DNA from: Isoetes taiwanensis
Taxonomy: Eukaryota; Streptophyta; Lycopodiopsida; Isoetales; Isoetaceae
DNA length: 64,000 bases
Assembly: GCA_021234155.1 (NCBI GenBank)
Contig: JAJEKV010000049.1
Coordinates: forward strand, 7,501,727 to 7,565,726
Reading direction: 5' to 3'
Part shown: in pieces, positions 36,776-48,878 of the stretch
Layout: each line of letters opens with the position of its first letter
Position numbering within the stretch: the first letter of the stretch is position 1
Notes under the pieces: generated by a model
What the model saw: only the letters and a program-made list of their open reading frames with translations
The model's database searches: none
Told to the model about the DNA's origin: nothing
Position numbers and translations under genes: made by a program

Positions 36776-38810
36776 TTTCTCCATGGGTGTGCACCTCAAT
36801 ATATGCACACCTACGGATTGGGCTCTAACCTCACCATCCAACTGAATATCAATACGGAGATCATGATACCATGGAATACGCGATGCATGGGGCATGGTGG
36901 GCATGGTATAGAATCATGCACTCCACTTCATCCATCGGATCAAGAGGGGAGGCTGCCATTCGCCGCCGAAAGTGACTAAGCAGTGTTAAGAAGATTCGCG
37001 TGAAAATGGGGCAACCGACCCCAACCGCTCAGAAAAGGGCATCAATTTGGGCCGCTGATTACATAAAAAGAGAACATCCTCGAATTAAGAAGCTTCTTGC
37101 CTCAAGGCCCGCCTTCCTATTTTGTGCTTGCCGCTGTTCCGACTCCAAATATGCTAATTTGGTTGAAGCTTGGACGAGCAAGGATGCTTGAAAATATGGC
37201 CAGCGCATTGTATGCCTATCGTATAGAATATCTAGGTTTTAGCCCGACCGCACTTCTGCTTAGGGGCTTCAATCTTATTCACTGCTGGTAACAAGGGTTT
37301 CATAAAACGACCGCTCTTTTCATTTCATTATGATTGGATTTGCCGCCATGTCGGGATGTCATATATGCATCATAATTTTTAGCGTCATTGTATTTTTTTA
37401 CTAATCTATTTATCGCTTTTTTAATTCTCATTATCCTGCATGCCATTAATCCTTAATGGGAAAATGATTGATGGACAGTTTCGGGTTTATTTTGACGTAC
37501 ATGTTAGTAAGTGGTATTTCATCGCTTTTCTTTTTCTATGGCATCAGTTTCTTGTAAATCAAGGCTAAAGGTAGAATTTTGACTAGTTTATATTCTATGC
37601 TTTAATCTAATAATTTTAACGACCTTTGGAAATATAAAGGACGGAATCTTCTCGAGAGGGCTTGACAAAATTTTAACTGGATTAGAGCATTAATATTTTA
37701 GGAATGAAAAGGGATGAAGAAATCCCAAAGTTTCTCAGTGGATCTTTAGAATCGGTCTACCCACATATAGCACCAAAAACTGTGATTCTTGTTGTTTCTA
37801 GTTCTTTGAATAGAAGCTTGCTGACATTGCGGAATTTGTTTTCGCGGCCATTAACTCAAGTCTTTGTTTGTGCCTTATGTGTTTTCTATAGTCTTGCTTG
37901 CATAGTTTGACATCTTTGTTTCCTTTTGCAAGTGACCTTGTCGCCTAAATAAAGAGTATTGTCCTGAATCAGCTAAATAAACTAGCCTTCATGTACTTCC
38001 ACACCATATTTATAGAAACTTCTGAATACCCTCGAGATACCATCATCCTGTAATGCATGGCTACCAAATCAATACATAGGATGATAATATTATATCGGAT
38101 GACCGTGGTTAGCAAAATATTTTGGTTAAGTGCTAAGTTTTAGGTAAGCAATTTTGCTAAGAGTTTTGAAGTATGGTATGCCTTGTTAATTTTGCCAGCA
38201 AGCAATGTAGATTCTTTCCATTCTTTGTTCTAGGTTTGTTGTTGTTCATATGTTTTTTAGAAGTTCTAGCTGTTTAATCCATCTTGCAGGTTCAAGGGCT
38301 GTCGAAGTTGAATTTTCGGTCAGAAATTTTTCTCTCAAAGCATAGTTTACATGCTCAAACTTCTACCCTTGCTAATTTTATTGTCCATGACAAGCAAAGG
38401 GCCTTATAAATAAACCTAAACATTCATGCTCCTCCCGAATTGTTTAAGGTAATCAGAAAGATTATAAATGGTAATCATTGATTTGAATCCTATAATATTA
38501 GCTTCTAAGTAGCTACTCTTGCTGCAGATCCAATAGCCATGGGAAAGGTCAAGCATATGTATCAGCAGTAGCATTTGGCAAATGTCCATTTATATCAGAG
38601 TTAACATCAGCTTCCATCGATGATGGCAAGATATTCACACATGTTAACCTACTTGATGATGCTTGTGTTTTCTTCTTCCTGGTTTTCGTGCGTCAATTTT
38701 GAGAGAGGCCTAGAACAAAGCTCATGGTAAGGTAGAAGTTTGTTTCCTGTATAAAGCTAGATGCTAAATGGGGAAGCATTTATAAGATTTTGGCTTGTGA
38801 GTGTTATAAT
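36776..38810. other. Possible decayed gene region, product not recognised
   Basis: Frames at 37000-37191 (basic, MGQPTPTAQKRASIW), 37704-37910 and an exon-like reading near 38289-38450 (LSKLNFRSEIFLSKHSLHAQ, followed by a GT) have coding-like composition. Another, near 38530-38690, is preceded by a CAG acceptor-like site. T-rich tracts before CAG and GTAA-type donors suggest an intron-containing gene relic, but I could not match any block to a family. Confidence 0.3.
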
Positions 38811-39082
38811 TTTTTGTGATCTCGCCACTTAAAGATCCCCCTATTATTAGCGTCAGACTAACATGCACCAATTACTTTTTGTGATCTCGCCACTTAAAGG
38901 TCCCCTTGCTGCCACGGTTTTTCCCTCGAAAACCCTTCGAGGCGGGGGTTTTTTAATCCGGGTAGTAATCCGCTTGCTGCGCTTTTGTATTGGGTCCCAT
39001 AGACCGATTGGTCTCTGTGGATGATAAAAATACCTTCCTTCCTTCCTTCCTATTATTAGCGCCAGACTAACATGTATCAATT
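38811..39082 (+). mobile_element. LINE family B 3' end flanked by unusual nested direct repeats
   Basis: The LINE part (about 38906-39048) has hairpin 1 (38916-38934, arms GGTTTT/AAAACC), TTTTTTAATCCGGGTAGTAA, then hairpin 2 (38997-39020, arms CCATA/TGTGG and GACC/GGTC) and a (CCTT)n tail. A 33-bp direct repeat starting CTATTATTAGCG flanks it (38841-38873 and 39050-39082), like a target-site duplication. In addition the 25-bp word beginning GTGATCTCGCCACTTAAAG occurs before the left flank (38816-38840) and again inside the insert (38881-38905). The second repeat is therefore filler at the 5' junction, copied from the immediate neighbourhood. Confidence 0.75.
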
Positions 39083-39620
39083 TGCTACTCCAGTTTGATG
39101 CACCTGCATGGGTGTGAACCTGCGTTTGTGTATTGCAGCTTAGGATTTAATGTTTAATAGTATAGCCATGCTAGCCTGTAGTCATTATTATTGTGATATT
39201 GTAATCTTGAAAACTTAGTAAGCTACATCTTTTATGTCTCCCCTGTGCATCTGTTGTAATGCTCAGTAGTGTGTTTACTTTTTTCCAAGGAGATTTGGGG
39301 CATTTGAGCATAGCACAAGCTCTTGCCAAATGCAGTACTTTATGCTATATAATTATGTGTTGCCTTGGAGTTTCATGGATTTCGTAGTTTTATATAAGGC
39401 AGATACTAGAAGGTTTAGTTGCGTCAGTGGTTTATGTAACTACTATTAGTAATGCCACTTTGGTATTTCAGTTTGCTACATGCAGTAGAAAGAGGAGCAG
39501 AGTATGCATCGACGTAATATGTTCATATAATCATTAATCACGAAGCAAACGTCAATGTTGCAGCCACTTTGTATGCTGTTGTTGTCAAGTTATAGGCGTG
39601 AAATACTGACTAGAATATGA
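39083..39620. other. No gene recognised
   Basis: T-rich sequence with short frames only; it could be intron or UTR of the gene-like region that follows. No splice pair could be fixed. Confidence 0.3.
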
Positions 39621-39866
39621 ATGTGCTTCAAGCTGTATAGATACGATGATTTTCAACAAAGGTTTGTTGCCTCTAGTTTATATGTTCATTTTGCCTTTGT
39701 GCAGCTTTCCCCTTTTGACCGTATATTACTTAAGAATTATATGGGCAAGCAAATAGTAGAAGGCATTAGTGTAGAAGAGAGGCGAAAGAGGGATCAGATA
39801 AATGAGCAATGTCGTAGGCATTATGCATCACTTCCTGGGGTGAAAAAGGAATTAATGCCAGTGTGA
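39621..39866 (+). pseudogene. Possible bHLH transcription-factor fragment (basic region)
   Basis: Within an 81-codon frame the peptide ISVEERRKRDQINEQ is followed by LPGVKK. It resembles the basic region and start of helix 1 of plant bHLH factors, whose consensus has E-R-x-R-R-x-x-I-N-E. This part contacts the E-box DNA (the Glu reads the CA). Helix 1 then breaks down (CRRHYAS) and no second helix was found. A T-rich tract ending in TGTGCAG at 39698-39704 could be a splice acceptor just before this block. It may be an exon of a decayed gene or a chance match. Confidence 0.3.
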
Positions 39867-40927
39867 ATAATAATGCTGCTAAGCAAGAACAAGGGATTGT
39901 CTTCCATCAATCTCTGGTAGCAAGGTTTGGGTGATAGCACCATTGTCATGTTCTATTCTAGAAGTAACCTTTTTGGTTAAGTATAGCTAAACAAATAGGG
40001 TCTAAATTCCCAAATCCTTCAAGACTCAATGAGATCTATAATTCCCTGCTATATGGATAGTTCTGTCACCGTGTAAATGTTTCATTGAAGGCGCATTTTG
40101 ATGCATTTGAAACATATTGTGAGTTGCAGTTGTAGGGATTGAAGGATATGTAGGCCACCACATAAAAGCTTTGATATCTTTGACAAGTTGTATAGGGCAA
40201 GAAATGAGTATTATTGCATGTACCTCATTACATCAGTTTTGATGCCTTTGATTTTATAAAGATATAATTTATGTGATTATTTTGGGGAGAGGGTATCACC
40301 AATCTTGCCTCTATGGAAATGTTTTCTATGTCGTCTCACAAAAAAGTTGGAATCGCGTACTAAGATGAGGATTTTAGACCTCGATAATGTCATCATATTT
40401 TCCCTGAAGGAAGGAATGCGCCTTCAGCCTAAGAGCCAAGACTGACCTGCACAAGCATAGGGGATAGAATGGCTTTAGGTTTATTTCTTAATGCTTACGC
40501 CATTTTAGGTTTATATTAGAGCCCAGGTCAAGATTAACAACTTCTCTTGAGATTAAGGCCTCATTTCTTTAGATAGAAAGATGACTTGGATTCAAAAATG
40601 CAGTAATTACCGCAGAGTCTTGTGATAATGCGACATGTACTTTTTTCGCTGACATTTTGTTGTAATTAAGCTTTCCATAGACTTCAAATCAGGGTCATAT
40701 AAGCTGTATCTTGGACCATATAGTTTATTAAATCTTGCCTGAGAATTGTGCTTTGATTTCTTTCTTTCTTTTTTAAGCATAATCTTTTAATAGAGAGGTG
40801 TCATTGAAGGTGCTTTCTCAGGTCAGGGTCATATGCACACATTATTGGTGTACGCCCATTCTATTGTTGCTCTCCATCCCTTTTTTGCAGGCTATCTAGC
40901 ACTAAATTTGAAAGTATGCATACTTTG
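39867..40927. other. No gene recognised
   Basis: AT-rich, short frames only. It could be downstream sequence of the bHLH-like exon, but nothing supports further exons. Confidence 0.3.
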
Positions 40928-41180
40928 TAGTATTTAAAATAAAAGTAATATTTTAACCATGTTAATAAGGGTACAAACCATAAAAAAAATGGTAAATCAC
41001 CGTAAGCCATTAACCTAGATGTTTCACTCATAAACTCATCAAGGTAGAGAATCACAATCCAAAATGTGGGAACCTTCTTCCTAATAACACGAATACGACC
41101 AAAGTAGTCCAAGAGGTATTTAAATGCTAATATTTTAACCATGTTATCATAAGTGCAAACCATAAAAAATCCAGTAACCC
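40928..41180 (+). repeat. Direct duplication with period about 186 bp
   Basis: The segment running from AGTATTTAAA through TAATATTTTAACCATGTTA and GTACAAACCATAAAAAA at 40928-41000 recurs at 41114-41180 with small changes. The intervening 110 bases are not repeated. Confidence 0.7.
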
Positions 41181-41189
41181 ACTATACAA

Positions 41190-42669
41190 ATTTCGCATCA
41201 AGGGAAAGAGAATCGGGCTGCATCCAAATGGAAACTTTCTTCACGCAGAATATGATCACCAGTCCAACATCTAATTTGATGCGTACCGGTTCTTTCCTAA
41301 CGTGTTCACTCTTAGAGCAGATACCTTTATGCAAGGCCTTTTAACTTGTAGATGTGATTTATAAGTCTTTTATGTATATTGTATGATGAAGGTAATGCAA
41401 TTATTACTAAAGAGAGCAAGTTTTTATGTTTGCATCTTACAATATATATTGATCTACTATTACGCCAAGTTTTAAGACCTACGAACTTAATGTCATATAT
41501 TTGTTGAGACCATTTAATTAGGTCGGACGCATTGCTTTGATGTATATGTATTTTATTAAATCAAGTAAGTATGAGTACCATATATCAGAGGGCTTGCTTC
41601 TTGTCAAAAAGTGTTACGGTTCTAACACGTAATTGAGTAAGGCATGGCTCTTGCTCCTTTTATTGTAAGGAGGATCCCTGTATGAAAATGACATATGTTT
41701 AAAAATACAAAAGCCCAATGGCACATACTCAAATGTTACAAAGATATTAAACAAAGAAACCCTAAGCAAGAAAGGTATAAATATAAGTTGCTGATAACAT
41801 ACCTTCTATTTTAGTTTCTATCCATTGATAAATAATTGGTAATCGCTAAATATTATCTCTCTCGCCATCAAGCCATATTGAACCCAAAAAACCTCGAGAT
41901 TAAAGGCATTTCCATCGATGAATTTCAATATACGTGCCTTTTAAGCTAAATTATTTTAGGTCCGGCGTAAGATCTTATCAACTGTGAAAATAAAAGCGCA
42001 TATGGGGATTTAAGAATACCTCCATTCGCATATTCTTGGACATATGGGTAACTTTCAGATCAAAAGCTTGAGCTTCCTACTTAAAATATGAAGAAACGCG
42101 AAAAGGCTGCCTTATAGACCAGAGTGATAAAAATGTGGTTCAAGATTAAATCTAAAGCTGCCATACAAGTGATTCGAATCCTTTTTAACCAATCTAAAAA
42201 GTTCATCTTTAAGCAAATCAATAGGCATCCTGCTCCGTGTATGGCTCATTGAAGAACCCTAACCCTAACGCTAGGTCCGCATCGGCGCATCGCCTCTGAA
42301 ACTTCTGCAATTGAGTTGCTATCCTCAAGAAGAGCTCTCACACCTTGCGCACTCAAAAAGACGTAAACGTATGAAGAGGCCCATATCTATTTGTAAAGTA
42401 AACTCGCCACCATATCCGGCTAGTAAGTTGTAGTTGCGTACCGCCGCCATAGTCACATATCGGTGTCAGAAAGCCAAGAAGATACATAAGGCCATAGCCA
42501 AAGCTTTGGTCGACACCTCTACAATTATCGCCTTCCTACGCGGGCAAACCCTATACACGTAGAGAGGAGATTTGACTGACGCTTTAGGGCTTTTTTTGTG
42601 AAATCTTAGCCGCTGGATCTAGGGTCGGATTCAAAACCGCGACTTACGTATCAACATTATAATATAGGA
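41190..42669. other. Intergenic DNA with a double telobox; no gene assigned
   Basis: AACCCTAACCCTAAC lies at 42255-42269, two joined telobox units. Such motifs occur at plant promoters and can also be traces of telomeric DNA used in break repair. The following 350 bases are GC-richer and could be the 5' part of the L1 element that starts near 42670 (its ORF1 region) or a decayed leader. No ORF1 protein motif was seen. Confidence 0.4.
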
Positions 42670-43330
42670 TTGATCCTCAATTTGTATGTCTCTCAAGAGC
42701 ACAAGTGTCGAAGGGAGACGAGATCAAAGCTTCGCGCACGCATTTTTCTGGGTCGGCTGTTTGTCGTCCCATTGTGGCAAATTGATTCTTCCAAAGGTGT
42801 AAGTGGTTATAGCATGGTTTTCCCTTCCTGCCACCATTCACTCAGTCATCGCTTTGGTCGCTATCCAATATTCCGCGCGTGAACAAGGATTAAGTATAGT
42901 CTAATTACTGCTACGACAACAAAGTCTCCACCGAGAGCTTCACCGTGGGCCTCTCATGAGGAAGATGCTCACTTTGGGCTGCCAAGAATTTCATGGCTTG
43001 TTGGGGATCTTAATATGGTAAAATGAGTCCGACCGTTGGGAGCTACCTCAGGCAAGGACTGAGCCAACAAAGGGGTCTGGCTCTACCCATGACCTGTGAA
43101 TCCCTCGGGAGATTGATGGGGAGAAGGGGTGCCTTTTACGGTGCAATGGCTGGGTTAGTGGGGGTCGTGGCAAGCTCTCGCTTGATAGAGCTTTACTAGG
43201 AATGCGATGCGCTTGTGGCACTTCCGTGTCTCTTCCGTTCGCCTCAAGGACAACTCCGCTTAGACCACCATCCGCAATTTCTTTCGTGATGAGCCTCCTC
43301 GCAGCAGTCACTCTGCATGGGATGCATATG
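42670..43330 (+). pseudogene. L1 endonuclease domain remnant
   Basis: NKVSTESF (about 42920), ISWLVGDLNMV (about 42988-43018, the catalytic GD.N segment), SLDRALLG (about 43178-43203, the K..LDR.L block) and SDHHPQF (near 43260-43280, frame-shifted; the SDH active-site motif) appear in the correct order. The enzyme nicks target DNA to prime reverse transcription. At least three frame changes lie between the motifs. Confidence 0.7.
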
Positions 43331-43979
43331 TTTTCGCTTGAATGTAAAATTTCTTAAAGGATGCTGACTTTCAAGAAGATCAGAAGAACACTTGACAACC
43401 GCCTTCAAATTCGACGCTGAGGCATGGCCGGGTATGTTGATGCAATTGCGCAACCAAAGGTTTTGCAAACAAAGGGGCCGAAGAGTCCGTACAGGAGGTC
43501 GTGGCTTTATTGGACACCTTGTATCGTGACTCGCCCATTCTCGACAGGACCGCCTGTGATGTTTATGATCGAGATAGCACAGATCCAAACATTGATGAGG
43601 AGTAAATCCAACAGCAAAGATGAAGGCAAAAGTCTCCAGCGGGTTTGATGGAGATCGCTGTATAGGCTTCCTTTTCGCGGCAGCCTAAGAGGTAGATGCT
43701 TCCATGACGCCAACCGGCGTCCTCATTGCTTTGCCGGATGGTTCTGGCATAACAAAGCCAACCTAACTCACAATATCTACAGAAAGCCACTTTTTGATCT
43801 CTTTTTTCAAACATCTTCCCTTAGGATGTTATTTGTTCCAGGATTTCCCATCATCTCTCTAATTTGTTGCTGGGCATGTCAATAGAGGTAGATATGATGT
43901 GATGATGATTTAAGTTCTACAATTTTTGAACCAAAAGAGGCAAGTACCTTGGTGGGTTTTGATGGTTTGTCAGCTTGAG

Positions 43980-45110
43980 TTCTTCTGTGGATATATTGGG
44001 AATGGTCGAGCCATGTATATGATGCTTTCTCGGTGGATTTTCTATGGTCCAATCGCTTTTGGATAGGAATTCTAAGCACAAGTGTCATCTTACTCATCCC
44101 TAAGGTCAAGGATCCTCAAACTATTTCAGACTCCGCCCATCACCTTATCATTATTTGTATTATAAGATCTTTGCTGCTGCTTTTGCAGAGTGGGCTAAGG
44201 ACATCTTGGCGTAGTCCACCCCAACAACCCAATTAGGTTTTCTAAAACAATACATTCTCAACAATGTTGTCAGTCAGCATTTAGGAATTCTACTTATTGG
44301 GCATATAAGCAAGACCTCTGGGCTTTATATCTTGCTTGATTTTGCAAAGGCTTATGACAGTTGTTAGCTCGGAATTCATGCTGAATGCTTGTATGCTAAG
44401 ACTGACTTGGGGAACAATTCACATTAGAGATATGATAAGCGTTCTCCGCTTCTAAGCATCAAGTATGTTCCATGTGATAAGCCGTCAGTGCCTTCTCACT
44501 CTACCATGATATTCGCCATGATGCCTCTTTAGCACCAATCGCTACAATTGTCGCAGGTGCTGTGTCACAATTATTCACCGCCGCGAACCTCGTATGACTG
44601 CATGGTCTTCCAAATGGAGGATGGCACACGAGTGTTTGCAATCAGATAAAGTGTGACGACATCGCCTTCCTTCTAATTAAGCAATGATGAGAATCTCAGA
44701 GTCACAATCGCTTCCAGACACTTTTTCACCGGGTCCCGGCATGTCCTTTTGTGGTGGCGTATGTACGTGCCTTTATGGACATCGGATAATTCATCCGGGC
44801 GGTGTTCATGGTTATCCATGGAAATTACTTGGCGCAAGGACGCACTTACATCAAGTTGTCGGGACGGAGTTGGAATCCATGTTACTATGAGAGCTGCAAG
44901 GAGGAGACTATTGGCGGCTTGGAGAAACACTATTCCGTGGTCCACCGAAAGTTGTCTCCTGAGGGTCGCATTACAAAGCAAGGGTTAGTCCTTAGTAGTA
45001 CCTATACTTATAAGGATTATCCTACCGCTAGCCCCACAAATCAAAGTACGGAGCTCATTAAAAATAGTTTGGAACTTTATATGGGGGTACCGAGGAAGGT
45101 GTTGTGATTA
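43980..45110 (+). pseudogene. L1 reverse transcriptase domain remnant
   Basis: ILSTSVILLIPKVKDPQ (44070-44120) is RT block 1 of L1 (...I.LIPK...). It is followed by FRPI-like and VVHPNQ/FLK words (44130-44250), LLDFAKAYD (44332-44359; block A with the first catalytic Asp), RQGCPLAP-like debris (about 44515-44530) and CDDIAFLL (about 44652-44675; the YADD box, changed to CDD). Downstream, VHGYPWKLL and the following region match the plant L1 segment before the thumb. It is non-functional because of numerous breaks. Confidence 0.75.
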
Positions 45111-46270
45111 AGGTGGCTTGAATGGGCGCATCCTTCCCAAATAGGCAGTGGTCCGGGTATGATGGACTTCTTACCGTGAGAGCAGTCCTTATTTCCAAAG
45201 TTCATTTGGAGACTCTCAATGGGTGAATATGATTCTCCTGGTTTACGCTCTTCTTAAAACAAGTTCTTGGCCATCAGACTCTCTGTGCAAAAGGCTAACA
45301 AACCAGTCCTACCTTGGGTATTATTTCGTGACTATGCCTTTTTCCATAAGTAAGCTTCTCCATTTTTATAGGCTCAAGACAAAGATGGAAGGCAAGCCAA
45401 ACCGATTTTTCCGCTATGCCTCCATCCTCAATTCCCCATCGGAGCCTTCCATGGTGGTGGGCACCATCGCCGTAGAATTTCGCCAAAGACTTCCATCAAG
45501 TAACATCAATTCGCCTCCCCCATAATCAGAGACAATGGGTTCTCGCGTGTGTTGTCTTCTATTCGCCATGGTATGAAGCAGGTCGCCTACTATCTTTCGG
45601 TTTTCCAAATTTCTGCAAAGTTCCTGCTCTCCTCGCGGGGATGTGTCTCTAAGTGGGAGAAGGCCAAGTAAAAATTTGCCCTTATAGCAAGCTGGTACGA
45701 AAGAGTGCCATGGATCAAGCCAATATTCACAAAGGCAAGCACTTTGTCGTGATCAAGATATCGCTTTGTATAACTAAATTTATATGGGTGTGGCACTGTG
45801 CTCCATGTTGCACCTTTTGTCGCATATGGCTATGGCCGTGGGGATAGTTGCTCCACCCAAAGTCGATGTGATATGGTGGCAGTTATCCACAGTGGTCGTA
45901 TAAGTAATGCCTTCCGACATCGCCGTAAGTTCTCGCATATATGCAAAGATGCCTACTCGCCGCCAAGAACTTCAGTACGTTTCTTTCGATTGTCCGATAA
46001 ACCAACCAGCGTGGTCTTGGCTACAAGGCTATGTTTATTGGCCAAGATATCGACCTGGGTTTACGTATCTTTGGGCATCCTGGTCCTAAATGTATGGCCC
46101 TGTTATGAGGGCATTCCATTTTGTTCTCGTTGACTCCTTGTGGATCGATATGGGATCGTCATGGCATACACCACATCTTCCAAGGCATTTATTCATCTCG
46201 CATTATGGTGTTATTACTTATGGCCTGTAAAAGATAATTTGACAAATTCTCATGAGATGCCTCTTTGATC
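45111..46270 (+). pseudogene. L1 C-terminal region remnant
   Basis: GMMDF, RAVLISKVHLETL and ANKPVLPWVLF (45150-45335, in shifting frames) fit the conserved part after the RT (GGLG..D......AL..KW...), and 45223-45525 is open for 100 codons. IWVWH (about 45780) and a final stretch near 46160-46230 (LALWCYYLWPVKDNL) look like the end of ORF2. The role of this region is unclear even in intact elements. Confidence 0.55.
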
Positions 46271-47560
46271 TTAAAATGATGGGACGCGACCGATTCAAGA
46301 TCTTCAAATTGGTTCTTATCTTTACTCTTTCCTTTCTCTCGAATAAGACATTGTGCCTGTGCTCATGCCCCGGCATCTTTTATGTTTCTATTACGCTTAA
46401 ATGAGACATGTAAATTCTTGTAATTTTTATCCGACACAAACTTTAGCTTTCGTCCTCACAAAAAAGATAGCTTGCTTTAGAATCTTCTATATATAGGCAG
46501 CTACAATTGGATGCTAAAAAAGCTTTTAACCTCGCACGTTGCAACACTGTGCCATGCACCAATCTGCGTTGGGGTGCTAAGCATGCACCTGACCAGTTTC
46601 GATTGTTGTTCTTAAAATTAATAGCATATGAAGAATGGCATTTAAATTGAGTACAAGACCTGGCTAGCAAGAGCTTTTGATATCATCATGACAAGTTACC
46701 ATGGCATTAGAAGGCGTGTAAAAAGACATGTTGCAGCAAAAAGAATGCCATAGAACTTTAGGAAATAATTCGAAGAAAACAAATATATCAAATTTCTACT
46801 CTTTTGATTTTTTGCATCATTGACAACCTAAAAGACAATAATGGGACCAAATCCAAGTGGATCGAATCAACTTAACCCTATTATCTCAAGTAAGAAATAC
46901 AACATGCTTGTATAGAAGATAGATTCTAGATCTCTTTGACAAAATATTGACCTCTTTGTGCTATATAACAAAAGCATTTTCAAATGATCTTCCATCAAGC
47001 TAGTACACACCGCGTATTTTATACAACAAATGCCCAACAGAGTCAAAACCTATCCAAAGATTCCCCGCTAAGATCATTTATGTTAGGTATAATCCATGCA
47101 AAATCTATCATATCTTCAACATATCCTCAAATGCTCATAAAAAGATTTGTTCTTCAAAAATGAAATGCATATGTCTAGAATCATCGTTTGTTAGTACATC
47201 TCACATAATATGTGCAGAAATCATAGTCCATGTGCGCTATATATACCTATGCGTATATATGAGCTTTTTCTATCTATTACCGCGGATCAAGTCTCAGGGA
47301 AAGATGACCGCGGCCAGTGTATTTCCATTTTCTCCGGTAACCTAACAAGATAGTTGATATTGGCAAAAATCACCATCACATTGTCTTTATGTTTATTGTG
47401 GAAAATTTCATATAGTACAATAAGCGTGTGGGATATAGAATCTCCACAGGACACACCACCTTATCAATAAATGGCATATAACCTTCAAATAAAACCAACA
47501 AACAAAGTAATGTAAAAAGTTCCTATCACCCTCCTTAGCTTCACAAAGAAGCTTGTTGTC
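46271..47560. other. No gene recognised
   Basis: AT-rich with short frames. It may include residual L1 3' UTR up to about 46450. No other repeat ends seen. Confidence 0.35.
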
Positions 47561-47698
47561 GCGACGTTTTTCCTCCTAAGGGGGTTTTTAATCCTGGGTA
47601 GCAACGCGCTTGTCAAAAAGAATTGCGTAATTTATCCATAGGCCGAATATTCTCATGGATCTATAAAAAGAACTCCTTTCCTTCCTTCCTTCCTTCCT
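47561..47698 (+). mobile_element. LINE family B, short diverged 3'-end copy
   Basis: It begins with CGACGTTTTTCCTCC and a GGGGGTTTTTAATCCTGGGT block that matches the 38.9-kb copy, then ATCCAT...ATGGAT (47634-47660) at the place of hairpin 2, and ends in (CCTT)n (47679-47698). The outer stem is rebuilt from different bases than in the other copies, so pairing is kept although the sequence is not. No target duplication was found. Confidence 0.6.
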
Positions 47699-48649
47699 CC
47701 AGAGGAGAGAAAAATGCCTCTGAACGACATAGCTAGTTTTAATAATATCAAAAGGCCGTGAAAATACCATATCATTGCACCTGCAGAAAATAATTTTAAA
47801 TCAACTGCTCGCTTCTTTTTATTAGTGGTCACGTTGATATTGAGACATCCATTAAACTGAAATGCTCGTAAACATTGCTACCTATAAACTATATAAGATG
47901 AGAGTATTAAACAATGTATACTCGCTTATAAACCTTAGGTATTCCTAATGGATGCTACAACTTATTGATATATTGTTTGGTGAGAGCACCATTTCCTCGA
48001 GTAACAAGATAATGTATACCGCGGTAAAAACTCCAGAGTGGCTCTACTGATGTACAAACTTATTGATATATTGCTTATGAGATATCTATTTACCCGGCCA
48101 AAAACCTCCTGCGTGGAGCAAGAATTTCATGTAATATGGACGATGACACATCAAATCTACTCCAATTCTTGGTATTCCTGGCATGAGATACAAAATCTCT
48201 GCACACAAGTTGTCTTACTAGAAACTATTATGCACCTAAGCCATAAAAATTATCATGCTTCAACACTAACCTAAATAATCATAGAGAGGCATTGAAAATG
48301 TTTCTATGCATAATCCACCTCCTAACTACTCCTCATATAAATGATATATTCTGCTTACTTTGGTAGATTTGTTTTGTTATTATATCAAAGATGCAAGCTT
48401 GTTGATCGTTATCTGCTTAGGCCTACCTAGTACATATACATGTTTGGCATCAAAGAAGAAGAAACTATATATAACCTACTTCCAATGGACTACATGAAAC
48501 TTAGAGAGAGTATAAGTACAAAATCTCTTCTTACCACTTCATGGTGGTCTGCAAGTGCTTCGATAGATAGGAGCCTCTCCCGCAGATTTGAGTCAGTATG
48601 TGAAGTAGCATTTTTGGTGCATGACTGCGGTAATTTAATCTTTCCGTGA
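47699..48649. other. No gene recognised
   Basis: AT-rich with frames under 80 codons (48038-48274, 48440-48649), unassigned. Confidence 0.35.
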
Positions 48650-48878
48650 CTAAGCTCTCCCTTGGTCTAGTGGTAACACACTAGTTCCTAGTAATGTGGT
48701 TCCCGAAGTTCGGAGACGCCCGTGACCAAGACTCTCCTGCAATCGCAGGGGTCAAATCCCAATGACGCACGTAAGGTGGTCAGCGTGGCCCAAATCCGGG
48801 CAATGTAGTGTGGTGTGTGGTCACATGTCCGCTGGAGTTTAGCGGCTTGACGTTAAAACTACTATCTATCTATCTTTC
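48650..48878 (+). mobile_element. tRNA-derived SINE with (TATC)n tail
   Basis: TGGTCTAGTGGTA (48664-48676) is an excellent RNA polymerase III A box (D-loop), and GGTCAAATCCC (about 48749-48759) is a near-canonical B box. A family-specific body of about 100 bases follows, including a small hairpin with arms CCGCT/AGCGG (about 48829-48845). The element ends in CTATCTATCTATCTTTC. ATCTTTC occurs just before the element (48639-48645) and at the end of the tail, a possible 7-base target duplication. It would be transcribed by Pol III and moved by a partner LINE's enzymes. The body does not share the hairpins of LINE family B, so its partner is unknown. Confidence 0.7.

Larger units (their letters stand above)
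42670..46270 (+). mobile_element. L1-clade LINE, ORF2 remnant (about 3.6 kb)
   Basis: The order is that of plant L1 ORF2: apurinic-type endonuclease, reverse transcriptase, C-terminal region. All parts are interrupted by frameshifts and stops. It differs in sequence from LINE family B and lacks its 3' structures. The extreme 3' end is uncertain: the sequence around 46400-46430 (AAATGAGACATGTAAATTC) could be 3' UTR, and no poly-A tail remains. ORF1 was not found upstream, so the copy is probably 5'-truncated or too decayed to see. Confidence 0.8.
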
